Part shown: in pieces, positions 54,918 through 63,437 of the stretch
Position numbering within the stretch: position 1 is the first letter of the stretch
Layout: every line of letters starts with the position of its first letter
Virus record (IMG/VR): IMGVR_UViG_3300026116_000003
Coordinates: 1-64,000 of that record
Direction: 5' to 3' (one strand)
DNA length: 64,000 nucleotides
Origin: a virus
Program-made: the position numbers and the translations under genes
The notes under the pieces: model-generated
What the model saw: only the letters and a program-made list of their open reading frames with translations
What the model was told of the DNA's origin: nothing
Database searches by the model: none

Positions 54918-55461
54918 AAGAATGAGCGTAGAACCACGCGCCGGCGTCCTCCGGCTTGTCTTCCGGCAAAGTGTTTACCTCGAGAAATCTTTCCTTAGCA
55001 AAGTCCAGCACTGCTTGATGAACTCCGTAGCTCGGGTTCAAGTAGTCGTGGAAAGCCATTACTCCTTTCTCAACCAGCTTCGGATACCACGCTCGAATAT
55101 CGTTCATCACGCCTTCGTAAGAATGGTCAGCGTCGATGTAAACGAGCCGCAGGCAGCGAGCTGGAATCCGCATCGCCACTTGCACTGAATCCCCTTTAAG
55201 AAAAGTGACCGCTGTCCGTACCGATTTCATTTTCTGCTTGGCTTGAGCGAAGTTGCTATCGTGCCAGGATTGCGGACAAGACGCATCTCCTTTCTGCGTC
55301 GGCACGCAAGCCCAACGGTCGACGCAGTAAAGCGTGGAGAAAATAATCGGCCAGTCGAGCATCTCCCGGCTAAAGTTTCCCTCTGCTACTCCAATCTCAG
55401 CGATACCGCCGGGGACGTTCTTGACTAGCTGCCACAAGTCACGTCGATATTGAATACTCAT
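54901..55461 (-). CDS. class I SAM methyltransferase (Methyltransf_24 type)
   Basis: 186 aa. GGIAEIGVAEGNFSREMLDW is motif I, VYIDADHSYEGVMNDIRAWY the downstream acidic/His block, then GVMAFHDYLNPSYGV. This is the Methyltransf_24 pattern, often acting on sugars (for example OleY-like O-methylation). Overlaps the FkbM gene by 17 nt. Confidence 0.85.
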   Translation of the reverse strand: MSIQYRRDLWQLVKNVPGGIAEIGVAEGNFSREMLDWPIIFSTLYCVDRWACVPTQKGDASCPQSWHDSNFAQAKQKMKSVRTAVTFLKGDSVQVAMRIPARCLRLVYIDADHSYEGVMNDIRAWYPKLVEKGVMAFHDYLNPSYGVHQAVLDFAKERFLEVNTLPEDKPEDAGAWFYAHSYADTV

Positions 55462-56402
55462 AAACCAGTCCGGTTGCCAAAAAGGTAATTCAAATAGTCA
55501 TAGCCATCGCCACCTGAAGTATATTGACCTTCACGGATAATCTTCAACCCCTTTACTGGAAGCTCCAACTCGTAGAGGAGCAAAGAAAATTGAGTCTCCG
55601 GAGCGAAAACATAGTCATTCTTTTGGGCAGTATTGTAAGTATTGTGCTTCCGGTTCGTAATCAAGCCCATCCGATTAAGATTAGGGAACAAGCGCTCGGC
55701 TACTTCCCGCCCAGAGAACCAACAAAAGTCATCAGCCCATTCCATCTCGTCAAATGAGATATTGCCGCGCACGCTCCCGCAAACAAATAGGGCATTCAAG
55801 TCGTCTATGTAGCGCCGGATATCCCAAGACCAGTCTACCACGAAGTCCGGCCGCGCTCGCATAACGTAAGCATAACGAGCGCCCCGCTGGACTTCGTGCC
55901 GCTCCATGGCTTCGTAGCACGTCCGCACACGGTGATACTGGTCAACTACGTAGCCAATCCCGGCGTCTTCCGGCAGCACGTCGTTCCCACTACACGGCGG
56001 CGGCAGTCTTCGTAATCTATTCTCCGCCTGATAGAGCTTGATTGCTTCGGCCATCTTCCGCCGGTTAAGCGCTACAGTCAGTTGGTCAGACAAGCTCTGG
56101 TCTTCGACGAACAATATCTGCTTGAGCACTTCCGGCCCGAGCAACTCGGCAATCTCCATTACTTCCGAACTGGTAACCAGACGCTCCTCTCGCACGATAG
56201 TCCTGCCTTTCTCGTGCCAGGTTAAGCGGTTGGCTGAAGAGACAACCAGCGGAGTAGACGGAGCCTTGCGAAGCATATTTTTCCACGACGTCACAATAAA
56301 GACGTCCGCTTCACTCGGCCGGGCTAAGTTGTCGCGCAAAGAGGGGAGCGAATTACGCCAACTCCCCAGCCGGCCGGATAATAAGATAGCCGTCTGGTTC
56401 AC
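55458..56402 (-). CDS. glycosyltransferase-like protein (DUF7796 type)
   Basis: 314 aa: MNQTAILLSGRLGSWRNSLP, EADVFIVTSW, RYAYVMRARPDFVVDWSWD (RxRPD), NDYVFAPETQFSLLLYELEL. The xxSGxxR ... DVFIxT ... RxRPD pattern occurs in polysaccharide-locus proteins of the DUF7796 type thought to be glycosyltransferases. Exact donor unknown. Confidence 0.65.
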   Translation of the reverse strand: MNQTAILLSGRLGSWRNSLPSLRDNLARPSEADVFIVTSWKNMLRKAPSTPLVVSSANRLTWHEKGRTIVREERLVTSSEVMEIAELLGPEVLKQILFVEDQSLSDQLTVALNRRKMAEAIKLYQAENRLRRLPPPCSGNDVLPEDAGIGYVVDQYHRVRTCYEAMERHEVQRGARYAYVMRARPDFVVDWSWDIRRYIDDLNALFVCGSVRGNISFDEMEWADDFCWFSGREVAERLFPNLNRMGLITNRKHNTYNTAQKNDYVFAPETQFSLLLYELELPVKGLKIIREGQYTSGGDGYDYLNYLFGNRTGL

Positions 56403-56644
56403 GCTCCCCGCTCGGCCATCGCTTTGTCCAGCTGCGCCACTTTTTCTGGAGTCAGCATGGCAATTACTTTTCGCGCATGCTCCGGCAGTTCCCGAAGGTG
56501 TTTGTCGCCGGGCAGTTTTAATACCCGCGATACGTCGAGCGTCAGCATCGTCATCTCGTTGATTTGGTTTTGCAGCTCGGCTAACTGCCGGCCGGCGTCC
56601 GGTTTGAGACTAGGACTAGGGTTTGGACTAGGACTTGGATTCAT
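56399..56644 (-). CDS. 81-aa protein with a Pro/Ser N-terminus
   Basis: From ATG 56644 (MNPSPSPNPSPSLKPDAGRQ), then helical (LAELQNQINEMTMLTLDVSR). The leader is A-rich (AGCAAACCAAAACAAAGGAA). No family recognised; may be a structural linker protein. Confidence 0.5.
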   Translation of the reverse strand: MNPSPSPNPSPSLKPDAGRQLAELQNQINEMTMLTLDVSRVLKLPGDKHLRELPEHARKVIAMLTPEKVAQLDKAMAERGA

Positions 56645-57408
56645 AATTTTCCTTTGTTTTGGTTTGCTTCGTGCCATTCAAATTTCGTCGGGTCAAAGTC
56701 TTCCATACGTTGCGCGAACCAGTATGGGCCGAGCTTGCTGAAGCCAGAGAAGATAGTCATCCCCTTGCCGATATCCGACTTGTTGTCTCGTTGAATAACG
56801 CTGCCGGGGACGAAAGCGAAAGTTTGCAACCGCGGTTGGATTTGAATCATTGCCCAGTCAATTCCCATACTCAAGTCCAGCCACTCGTCCAGCAGGTGCA
56901 ATACTCGCTCAATACTCCGGTCGCGCACGATGTAAGCGTAAGTGCAAAAAGCGCCGAACGTCCGCAAGATATGCGGGTCCTCGGTTGTCTCCGCGTCGCG
57001 CCCCAAGTCTTGCTTGTGCCAATACGGAGGGTTGACGTGGAACGTGGCGCCGAGCCACAGGATATCCCACCAATTGCACTTCGCTAAGTACTGCTCCATA
57101 TAATGCAACCGCAAGTGGAAGTCTTTGCAGAATATCAAATCGTCTTCCATTACCCAAGCGTGCTTCTTTTGCTTGAGTGCTTCCTGCATGATTTTGACTT
57201 GAGAAAACCAGCACCCTATCGCTCCAGGAGTCCGGTTCTGCATAACTTCCACTCGCTTGGGGTTGCCCTTGTATTCGCTCGGGAGCATCCCGCGCACGCG
57301 AGTAGCGGGGATATGAGCTTCGTTGCAAGCTTTCGTCATCAAGTCCAGCCGGTCCCAACGGCTATCGAGGTTGACGAAGCGGATACAACTTTCTTCAATT
57401 AAGTTCAT
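56641..57408 (-). CDS. GT25-family glycosyltransferase
   Basis: 255 aa. IRFVNLDSRWDRLDLMTKAC, then TPGAIGCWFSQVKIMQEALK, HAWVMEDDLIFCKDF: the GAIGC..S....W ... EDD signature of GT25 (LPS biosynthesis). Adds a hexose to lipooligosaccharide-type or protein-linked glycans. ATGA-coupled to the methyltransferase upstream. Confidence 0.88.
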   Translation of the reverse strand: MNLIEESCIRFVNLDSRWDRLDLMTKACNEAHIPATRVRGMLPSEYKGNPKRVEVMQNRTPGAIGCWFSQVKIMQEALKQKKHAWVMEDDLIFCKDFHLRLHYMEQYLAKCNWWDILWLGATFHVNPPYWHKQDLGRDAETTEDPHILRTFGAFCTYAYIVRDRSIERVLHLLDEWLDLSMGIDWAMIQIQPRLQTFAFVPGSVIQRDNKSDIGKGMTIFSGFSKLGPYWFAQRMEDFDPTKFEWHEANQNKGKL

Positions 57409-57932
57409 AAAGTAGGGAGGCGAGCGACGAGAATATCACCAATATATTCAGAAGAGTTGACGAAAGAGATTTCAAAGTCTGGATTGATTCTAGCCAGAGC
57501 CATCTTTACTTCGTCCAGCGCGGGGAGCTCTCCACCGAACAAGCGCACGTCATCAATCAGTATCGTATGGTCTTTGATTTCGTGTAGAGAGATAAGCAGC
57601 AGCTCTTCTATCAAGGGACAATCTTCCACATCTCCGCTACCAGAGCCGCAAGCGTGAGCGTCGAGCCAAAACGTGCAGCGGGTCGTTACTTGCGGCAGCA
57701 AGTCCCGGAGGAACTGGCGGGAATCTGTATTGTAAATATGGACCTTAGTCCCAAATTTCTCAAACCGGCAAGCGCACCAGCCATAGTCAAAGAGGTTGAG
57801 CTCTACCGAATAAATACATTTGAAGCCGGCGTCCAGCGCCGCTTGAATTCCATTGCCGCGATGGCTCCCCGTCTCGATAAAGACCTGGTTGCGGTAGTCG
57901 CTCAAGAAGTATTTGGGACGAGGGATTGGCAT
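57405..57932 (-). CDS. SAM-dependent methyltransferase-like protein
   Basis: 175 aa from ATG 57932 (MPIPRPKYFLSDYRNQVFIE; a TTG one codon upstream is in frame). VFIETGSHRGNGIQAALDAG resembles a Rossmann motif I, followed by IYSVELNLFDYGWCA, FWLDAHACGSGSGD and TILIDDVRLFG. Similar proteins occur in sugar-modifying clusters. The start overlaps the fucosyltransferase stop (TGATG). Confidence 0.7.
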   Translation of the reverse strand: MPIPRPKYFLSDYRNQVFIETGSHRGNGIQAALDAGFKCIYSVELNLFDYGWCACRFEKFGTKVHIYNTDSRQFLRDLLPQVTTRCTFWLDAHACGSGSGDVEDCPLIEELLLISLHEIKDHTILIDDVRLFGGELPALDEVKMALARINPDFEISFVNSSEYIGDILVARLPTL

Positions 57933-58684
57933 CAATCAAGTCTTTCCCACTCGGGCGGCACGATATCGCTCGTGTCTAAGTTCGCCCAGCCAGAAGTTAT
58001 CCAGTGAGCCGGCATGATGACTTGCTTTTCTACGTTCTGGTTCAGCCACGCTCCCCACCAACTGAACGTGCTGGCAGAGCAAATATGGTGCTCGCAACCA
58101 GACATCTTTTCCAAGTCGCTTTCTTCGTCCAATCCCTCCGAGAACCGGCAATCCGAACGAGCGCCAAACGTAGTCTTGCACCACTCGATATCGTCAGAGA
58201 AGAAAAGAAACTCAGCGCCGGGAAACTGTTCCATTGCCCGCTCATACCACTCCTTCGTTACCGGAGGGTGCTTGAACATGGCTCCACGCTTGACAGTCAA
58301 GTAGTCTCCACGTCGCACGTGCACTGATACCGTTCCGAGCAACGGAATCCAGCTGAAACTAAAAGCGTTCAGAATCTGGCGCCGGTAGTCCTTGAAATAC
58401 TTTTCGCTCTGCCAGTAGCCGTCGAGGATAATATTCTTGCTGCGCCAATACTCGTCGAAAGCAATCGGCGAGTAGTTGTGCCCCTTTTCTTTCAGCTTCA
58501 CCCAAGCATTCTTCGAGTCCCACTTGGGGTTGACCAGGTGCTGGAGATAAATCGGATGGTCAGTAGCGTCCCGAGTCGTGCTCGGCACGGTAAAATCTAG
58601 CGCGTGCTTCCAAGCGTAAGCCATCGCAGTGGCAGCTTGAAAAAGAAAGTTGCCCATGCGCCCGACGTTGTGAAACGTAACCAT
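57932..58684 (-). CDS. GT11 alpha-1,2-fucosyltransferase-like protein
   Basis: 250 aa from ATG 58684 (MVTFHNVGRMGNFLFQAATA). GRMGNFLFQAA, SVHVRRGDYL (HxRRGDY) and CSASTFSWWGAWLN are the three conserved blocks of GT11 fucosyltransferases. It would add fucose from GDP-fucose in a 1,2 linkage; donor specificity is inferred from the family. Confidence 0.88.
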   Translation of the reverse strand: MVTFHNVGRMGNFLFQAATAMAYAWKHALDFTVPSTTRDATDHPIYLQHLVNPKWDSKNAWVKLKEKGHNYSPIAFDEYWRSKNIILDGYWQSEKYFKDYRRQILNAFSFSWIPLLGTVSVHVRRGDYLTVKRGAMFKHPPVTKEWYERAMEQFPGAEFLFFSDDIEWCKTTFGARSDCRFSEGLDEESDLEKMSGCEHHICSASTFSWWGAWLNQNVEKQVIMPAHWITSGWANLDTSDIVPPEWERLD

Positions 58685-58761
58685 TATCGATTCTCTGTCC
58701 AGATTAAGAAGCCAACAGTGGCTAAGAACACGACCGCAACTATTGCATCGGCCCAATTCAT
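58684..58761 (-). CDS. 25-aa membrane peptide between glycosyltransferase genes
   Basis: MNWADAIVAVVFLATVGFLI, WTENR, stop. A single membrane span with a short charged end. It overlaps the GT2 stop (ATGA) and the fucosyltransferase start (TAATG), so it is coupled on both sides like the 32-aa and 50-aa peptides in the replication region. Confidence 0.5.
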   Translation of the reverse strand: MNWADAIVAVVFLATVGFLIWTENR

Positions 58762-59456
58762 TTCATTTCCCTTAGTTTCCGTTCGATTTGTTTTGCCAGA
58801 TTGCCGGTCTTATGGCACTCAGTTTTATAGTGGCTGCCGGCGTGAACTCGATGTTTGTATTGCAAACCAGGGACAAAGTAAAGTCGATTGCCATCCTTAA
58901 GCCAGTTGTAATTCTGAAACAGGCTATCTGCCGTATGCGGGTCTACTCGACTATCCCATACGCGAGAGTATTCGTCCCGGTTAAAGAAATAGTTAGCCGT
59001 ATTGAGCGCAGTAAGGAAAGAAGGGCGGTCTACATAGCTCGCCACGTTGTGCCGGTCAATCGTCTTGCCGGCAAAGTGGCGGTAGTCAAACGAAGGCGCA
59101 GCGTAAGTTGGCAAGTAAGCCGTCTGCGAGTCCCAAGGCATTTCGTGGAAGATTGCATCCAAGTAATCTGGCCCCATTATATTATCAGAGTCAAACAAAA
59201 TTACCCAGTCGCTCGGAGCTCGCTCGACAGCTTCTTTCTTGTTCCGGTAGCAGTCGAGGTTCTGCGCGTTGCGCGACAAGAGCACATTCGGATTGCCAGC
59301 GAAGTAAGCGAGCAGCTTTTCCCAGCTGCCATCGGTGCTGGCGTCGTCAGAGATAACAATCTCTCGAATCCGCGGGTCGTCTTTGACTTGAGCGATGGCT
59401 TCGAGGAGAAAGTCGAAGCGATTGAAAGTGGTTAAAGCTAAAGTAACCTGCCTCAT
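58758..59456 (-). CDS. GT2-family glycosyltransferase
   Basis: 232 aa, MRQVTLALTTFNRFDFLLEA, IVISDDASTDGSWEKLLAYF, WVILFDSDNIMGPDYLDAIF (the DxD-like block). A typical GT-A fold enzyme. Overlaps the 57-aa gene upstream by 4 nt. Confidence 0.88.
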   Translation of the reverse strand: MRQVTLALTTFNRFDFLLEAIAQVKDDPRIREIVISDDASTDGSWEKLLAYFAGNPNVLLSRNAQNLDCYRNKKEAVERAPSDWVILFDSDNIMGPDYLDAIFHEMPWDSQTAYLPTYAAPSFDYRHFAGKTIDRHNVASYVDRPSFLTALNTANYFFNRDEYSRVWDSRVDPHTADSLFQNYNWLKDGNRLYFVPGLQYKHRVHAGSHYKTECHKTGNLAKQIERKLREMK

Positions 59457-59626
59457 TTGCCCATATAAAGTCTTTCAGCTTCTTCTCTCGATACGCCCCG
59501 CGCTATCGCTTGCTTTACCGCCAGCTCGTCTGCAGCCCGCTCAGCGCGAGGATTGTCCAAGATTTCCTCATGGATTTCTTTGTCTTGCTTGACTCCGCCT
59601 TCTATATAAAACATTTCATCGCCCAT
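59453..59626 (-). CDS. 57-aa helical protein
   Basis: From ATG 59626 (MGDEMFYIEGGVKQDKEIHE), then NPRAERAADELAVKQAIARG, ending RLYMGK. Start fixed by GATAAT 6 nt upstream. No family recognised. Confidence 0.55.
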   Translation of the reverse strand: MGDEMFYIEGGVKQDKEIHEEILDNPRAERAADELAVKQAIARGVSREEAERLYMGK

Positions 59627-59632
59627 AGTCTT

Positions 59633-59638
59633 ATTATC
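59633..59638 (-). promoter_or_regulatory. -10 box GATAAT heading the glycan island
   Basis: GATAAT, AAGACT, ATG: 6-nt leaderless spacing; overlaps the TAA stop of the MuF-type gene. No CTAAAGTAT box. Confidence 0.45.
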
Positions 59639-61889
59639 TCTTCTGCGCGATATACTCCCTAAAAACTTTGTAGTCATCGGCATTAGTTAAGTTCAAAGCG
59701 CCATTCCAATTACTATTCAACAAAGCGGCTTTACCAACAGGTATCGGCTCTCCCTTTACAAATACTTTCCCGAATCCGAATCCCTTAATCGGGATAACTT
59801 CTTCCTTCAACGCGGCCAGCTCACGAATTGATTTGGGGTCTTTTGACGCGAAGATTCTTTCCAAAGCTGCCGCTGTCTCATCTGATACTGACATCTTGTT
59901 CGGTAAATAATTTGCGTCTCCTCTAATGCTCCTTTCCGCCGCTAACTCACTTTGTGAAATAAACCGAGCTCCAGTATATTTTTTCAATTCCTTCCACTCT
60001 GTAGCATTCGGGGTAAACCCGTATCGCGCCCACGCGTAGCCGCCCACGTCAATGTTTGCATTAAGCTCAATTCTTTCCACACCGAGATGGTCCCATATTT
60101 TGATTTGATTGCTGGCAAGAGTTTTAGAGATAGACCCTCCCTGAAGCCCGTCTCCTAGCTTTAGATAAGAATTTTCAACCGTCTTTGTGACGGGGTGGTA
60201 ATACCGATTGAAGCTTATGCTTATCTTGCCGATTTCTTCTTCTGTAGCGCTCGCCGGAAACATACTTAGCGGCTGGTATCCAGCAAATGACCAACGCTCG
60301 CCAGACCGACTTATTTGCAATTCAATCCCATGCTTCTCTACTCCGGCCAGCATAACTTTTTTGAACTTCTCCGGACTCATACTAAAGTCTTTTTGAAACT
60401 TCGCTATGTCCTCCGGCGTGCCGAACTGTATTCCTTTAGCTCCCAAATCTCTTCGTATTATTCCCAACTGGTAATCTGTCTTCCCCTCCGTCACAATCAA
60501 CTTGTCAGCAGCTTCTGTAAGGTGTCCTACTCCGTAGCGTTCGAAAGTAGCCGGCGCAGCTTCTTTGACTGCTTCTTTCGCCGCAGCTTGCTCGGCGAAT
60601 ATACGAATATTGACATTCTCGGCTTGAGCTTCTAACTCCGGCCAGTAGACTCTTGCTTTGATAGTATCGCGCCCCGCTACCGCAGCCGCTGCAGCTGTAT
60701 GGTGTCCGTCGTTTATTACATACCGGTCTCCGACTTTTACTACGTCCACTTGTGCTCTAGCCACGTTGAAATCTTCAGCGATGCCAGCAACTTTATCAGC
60801 TCCAATCCAGTCTTGCGTGACAATCAAATCCTTTATAGCTACCTCTTGACTCTTAATAAATTCACCCTTTTCTATAAATTCTGCTTGTCCAGCAAAGATT
60901 TTCGGAGCGTCTACCCATACTCCGGTAGTATCTCGCCAATCGATAGCTACTGGAGCTTGCTCGGCAACTTTCTCAGCTGTTGCTGGTATCCACGCGCAGC
61001 GGCAATTCGGGTGGAGCGGAATTAGCCCATGAGCGTCTTCCGCATCGAATACTTTCCCCTCCATCGCTGCGCACTCTTCGCATACGCGGTCGTCTCCGGC
61101 GGTAGACCACTCTGCTTTGACTCCGAGCTCAGTTACCCCTAGACGCTCGAAAGCATCGAGCTGCCCCTCAGCGTGAGCGAAGATTGTCTCGGTCCGGGCA
61201 ATCAATAGCGCCCGGGTATTCGTCAAGTTGTCGATATTGTCCGCCATCTCTTTGGCAATCTCCGTGGGACCGCTCCCGTCAATCATCCCTTGCGACAGGA
61301 TGCGGTTCATATTGCTCCCCATCTGCGCTGTCACGCCTTTCAAGTCCTCGAAAGAGCGAGTCGCCAGCAGTTCAATCTTCGACCGCGTTTCGGGCTGGTT
61401 GAAAGACTGGCGAAGAAACTCAGCTTGGCTTTGGTCGATATGCTTGGGGTCGGTCGAGTCGAGCGCACTACGGCTGGCGAGATAAGCGTTGAGCTGCCCT
61501 TGCTTGTAGGCGCTCGTAACGTAGGGAGTCATCCACGGCTTGTCGGCTGGCGTGCCTGGAGTCGGGGAAAAGATATCCGCCTTGACTTGTTGCGCGAACC
61601 ATTCCTGGAATGCGCTTATCTTGCCGGCGTCAGTGCGGAATTGAAACTCCCTGGGGCTGGCGTGAGTAACAAAGGGGTTTGTCTTTTCTCCGAGCCCTAG
61701 CGCGTCCTGCTCCGCGATAAACTCCTTGACGTGCGCTTTGAGCTTGCGAAAGCGCCGAGCCATCTCAGCTACGAAGCGCTTCCGGACCATCGTAGTCCGC
61801 GTCGGGTCTTTCTTGAGCGGATTGGCTCGATTACGGACGAAGCGAGTCCGCAAGTCCAGTTTCGGCGGCTTAGCAAGAGTTAAAAGCAC
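59634..61889 (-). CDS. MuF-type minor head protein with C-terminal effector-like domains
   Basis: 751 aa, GTG start. Residues 1 to about 310 are an SPP1 gp7/MuF head morphogenesis domain, ending VCEECAAMEGKVFDAEDAHG then LHPNCRCAW. Next, around residues 340-440, a ParB-like segment (DRYVINDGHHTAAAAAVAGR, TIKARVYWPEL). The C-terminal part contains VERIELNANIDVGGYAWARY, a block I link with effector-like or acetyltransferase-like domains of virion proteins, and ends in a helical tail. MuF proteins are packaged in the capsid; extra domains may act in the host on injection. Confidence 0.75.
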   Translation of the reverse strand: MLLTLAKPPKLDLRTRFVRNRANPLKKDPTRTTMVRKRFVAEMARRFRKLKAHVKEFIAEQDALGLGEKTNPFVTHASPREFQFRTDAGKISAFQEWFAQQVKADIFSPTPGTPADKPWMTPYVTSAYKQGQLNAYLASRSALDSTDPKHIDQSQAEFLRQSFNQPETRSKIELLATRSFEDLKGVTAQMGSNMNRILSQGMIDGSGPTEIAKEMADNIDNLTNTRALLIARTETIFAHAEGQLDAFERLGVTELGVKAEWSTAGDDRVCEECAAMEGKVFDAEDAHGLIPLHPNCRCAWIPATAEKVAEQAPVAIDWRDTTGVWVDAPKIFAGQAEFIEKGEFIKSQEVAIKDLIVTQDWIGADKVAGIAEDFNVARAQVDVVKVGDRYVINDGHHTAAAAAVAGRDTIKARVYWPELEAQAENVNIRIFAEQAAAKEAVKEAAPATFERYGVGHLTEAADKLIVTEGKTDYQLGIIRRDLGAKGIQFGTPEDIAKFQKDFSMSPEKFKKVMLAGVEKHGIELQISRSGERWSFAGYQPLSMFPASATEEEIGKISISFNRYYHPVTKTVENSYLKLGDGLQGGSISKTLASNQIKIWDHLGVERIELNANIDVGGYAWARYGFTPNATEWKELKKYTGARFISQSELAAERSIRGDANYLPNKMSVSDETAAALERIFASKDPKSIRELAALKEEVIPIKGFGFGKVFVKGEPIPVGKAALLNSNWNGALNLTNADDYKVFREYIAQKR

Positions 61890-61924
61890 GTAATTTAGCG
61901 CAAGGACACGCTTAGGAGCGATGT

Positions 61925-63418
61925 TTAAGCGTCGTTACGAGTAAACGGGGCCGGCTTGGCTGGCGCTCCGTTAGGCCGGCTTCCTGGCGGCTTCGCTCCA
62001 GGCGCCACGATAACTGGAACGGGGTCCGGCTTGCCGGCTTGCTTGAGCGTTCCGTCTTCGTCCAACGTCTGCTCTTCCGAAGCGTCGACGACAGCTTGGG
62101 CTTCTTCGTCGCTCATGCCCAGTATCAACGTAAGGTAAAGGAACGGCGGCATCAAAGCGTCGACTCCGCCCTGCACGTATTTCGCCAGCGCGTTGGTTTG
62201 CTTCTCGGTCACGTCGGCTTTCTCAGTATCGCTCGGGCTGTTCAAGTCTTTCCAGTCCACGCAAAGGTCGTTTTCTTCCTTGAGCTCCGGCAGGATTCCG
62301 ATATTGACCAGTCTCTGAATAAACGGGCGCACGATAAACGGGTTCACGTAGTCTTGCCGCCGGCGGTTCAAGCGTCGATTCCAAGTCCGCGTATCCTGCC
62401 CGCTAGCCAACTGAGCTTGCTCGCTTCCAATCAGCACGCGCCACGGGACTCCGAGCGTAGCCGAGATAAGCTTGAGGTGGACTTCCACGTGCGGACTGGG
62501 GTCAGCGATATTGACCGCGAGCGACTTTACTTGCAGCCCCACGGTAGCGATGTAGCGCTGGAGCCCGTTCATATAGTCTTCCATCTGCTTCTTCGTCGCG
62601 GGAATATCGAGCTCAATCTCTTCTCCGTCCTTGCCGGCGTTGGTTTCCAGGCTATAGCCAGGGAAGCCACCTTTCCAAAACATCTCGCCGGAACCGCCGG
62701 CTACTTTCCGCAAGTCGAGCAGACGGTTGAAGACTTTCTCCATGCGAGGCGTGCCATAAATCTCCGAGTTGGTCCGGTTGTCCGCGATATGAATAATCCG
62801 GCTCCAGTGGACGTCCACCAGCTGCGTCGAAGAAGTCTCGTTAGTAGCCGCTGTATCAGCAAACTGAATTTGATAAGACGTCGGCAAGCCGTAGCGCGGG
62901 TTCGTCGCATCTCCTTGCAACGCTCCGATAGTCACCAGAGACTCGTCGAGCGGGCGCACGTAAAGCAACTCCCGCTCCTGATTACTTACTTTGTCTCCAG
63001 CTTCGTCTATTCCATCGACCGGTTGATTCAGCGAAAGCCCATCATCTATCCCCAGCAAAATCACTCCGAACCGGCCGATGCCACTTAAGACGTCGGCCCG
63101 TTGGAGATAAGACAGGAGTGACATCCGGCCATTCAACTCTTTCCAAGCTGTCTCAAATTCTGTTTCTTCGGGGTCTTCAGTCTCGTAAATCTCGGGGTCG
63201 TCGCTCCAAGTCTCTTCCGGAATCACGCTGACGACTCGCGCTGCCAAGTCGCCACGCTTCCAGAATTGCATATAGTCAGAAGTAGTCAGAGAAGCGGGGT
63301 AGCCACATTCCTTGTCAAGGTCTTTGCGCGGGTCGAGCAGCTTGGCAAGCCACGCTTGGCGGGAAGTAAAAGTATTGCGAAGTAGTTGGGCGATATTGAA
63401 CGTCGGTTTCTTAGCCAT
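61925..63418 (-). CDS. portal protein (DUF1073 type)
   Basis: 497 aa. MAKKPTFNIAQLLRNTFTSR, YMQFWKRGDLAARVVSVIPE (typical DUF1073 portal opening), IIHIADNRTNSEIYGTPRME, GVPWRVLIGSEQAQLASGQD, then a tail rich in Pro (PGSRPNGAPAKPAPFTRNDA). It forms the dodecameric DNA channel. Located before the MuF gene, as usual. Confidence 0.88.
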   Translation of the reverse strand: MAKKPTFNIAQLLRNTFTSRQAWLAKLLDPRKDLDKECGYPASLTTSDYMQFWKRGDLAARVVSVIPEETWSDDPEIYETEDPEETEFETAWKELNGRMSLLSYLQRADVLSGIGRFGVILLGIDDGLSLNQPVDGIDEAGDKVSNQERELLYVRPLDESLVTIGALQGDATNPRYGLPTSYQIQFADTAATNETSSTQLVDVHWSRIIHIADNRTNSEIYGTPRMEKVFNRLLDLRKVAGGSGEMFWKGGFPGYSLETNAGKDGEEIELDIPATKKQMEDYMNGLQRYIATVGLQVKSLAVNIADPSPHVEVHLKLISATLGVPWRVLIGSEQAQLASGQDTRTWNRRLNRRRQDYVNPFIVRPFIQRLVNIGILPELKEENDLCVDWKDLNSPSDTEKADVTEKQTNALAKYVQGGVDALMPPFLYLTLILGMSDEEAQAVVDASEEQTLDEDGTLKQAGKPDPVPVIVAPGAKPPGSRPNGAPAKPAPFTRNDA

Positions 63419-63437
63419 GGCTGAGAACCCTACTACG

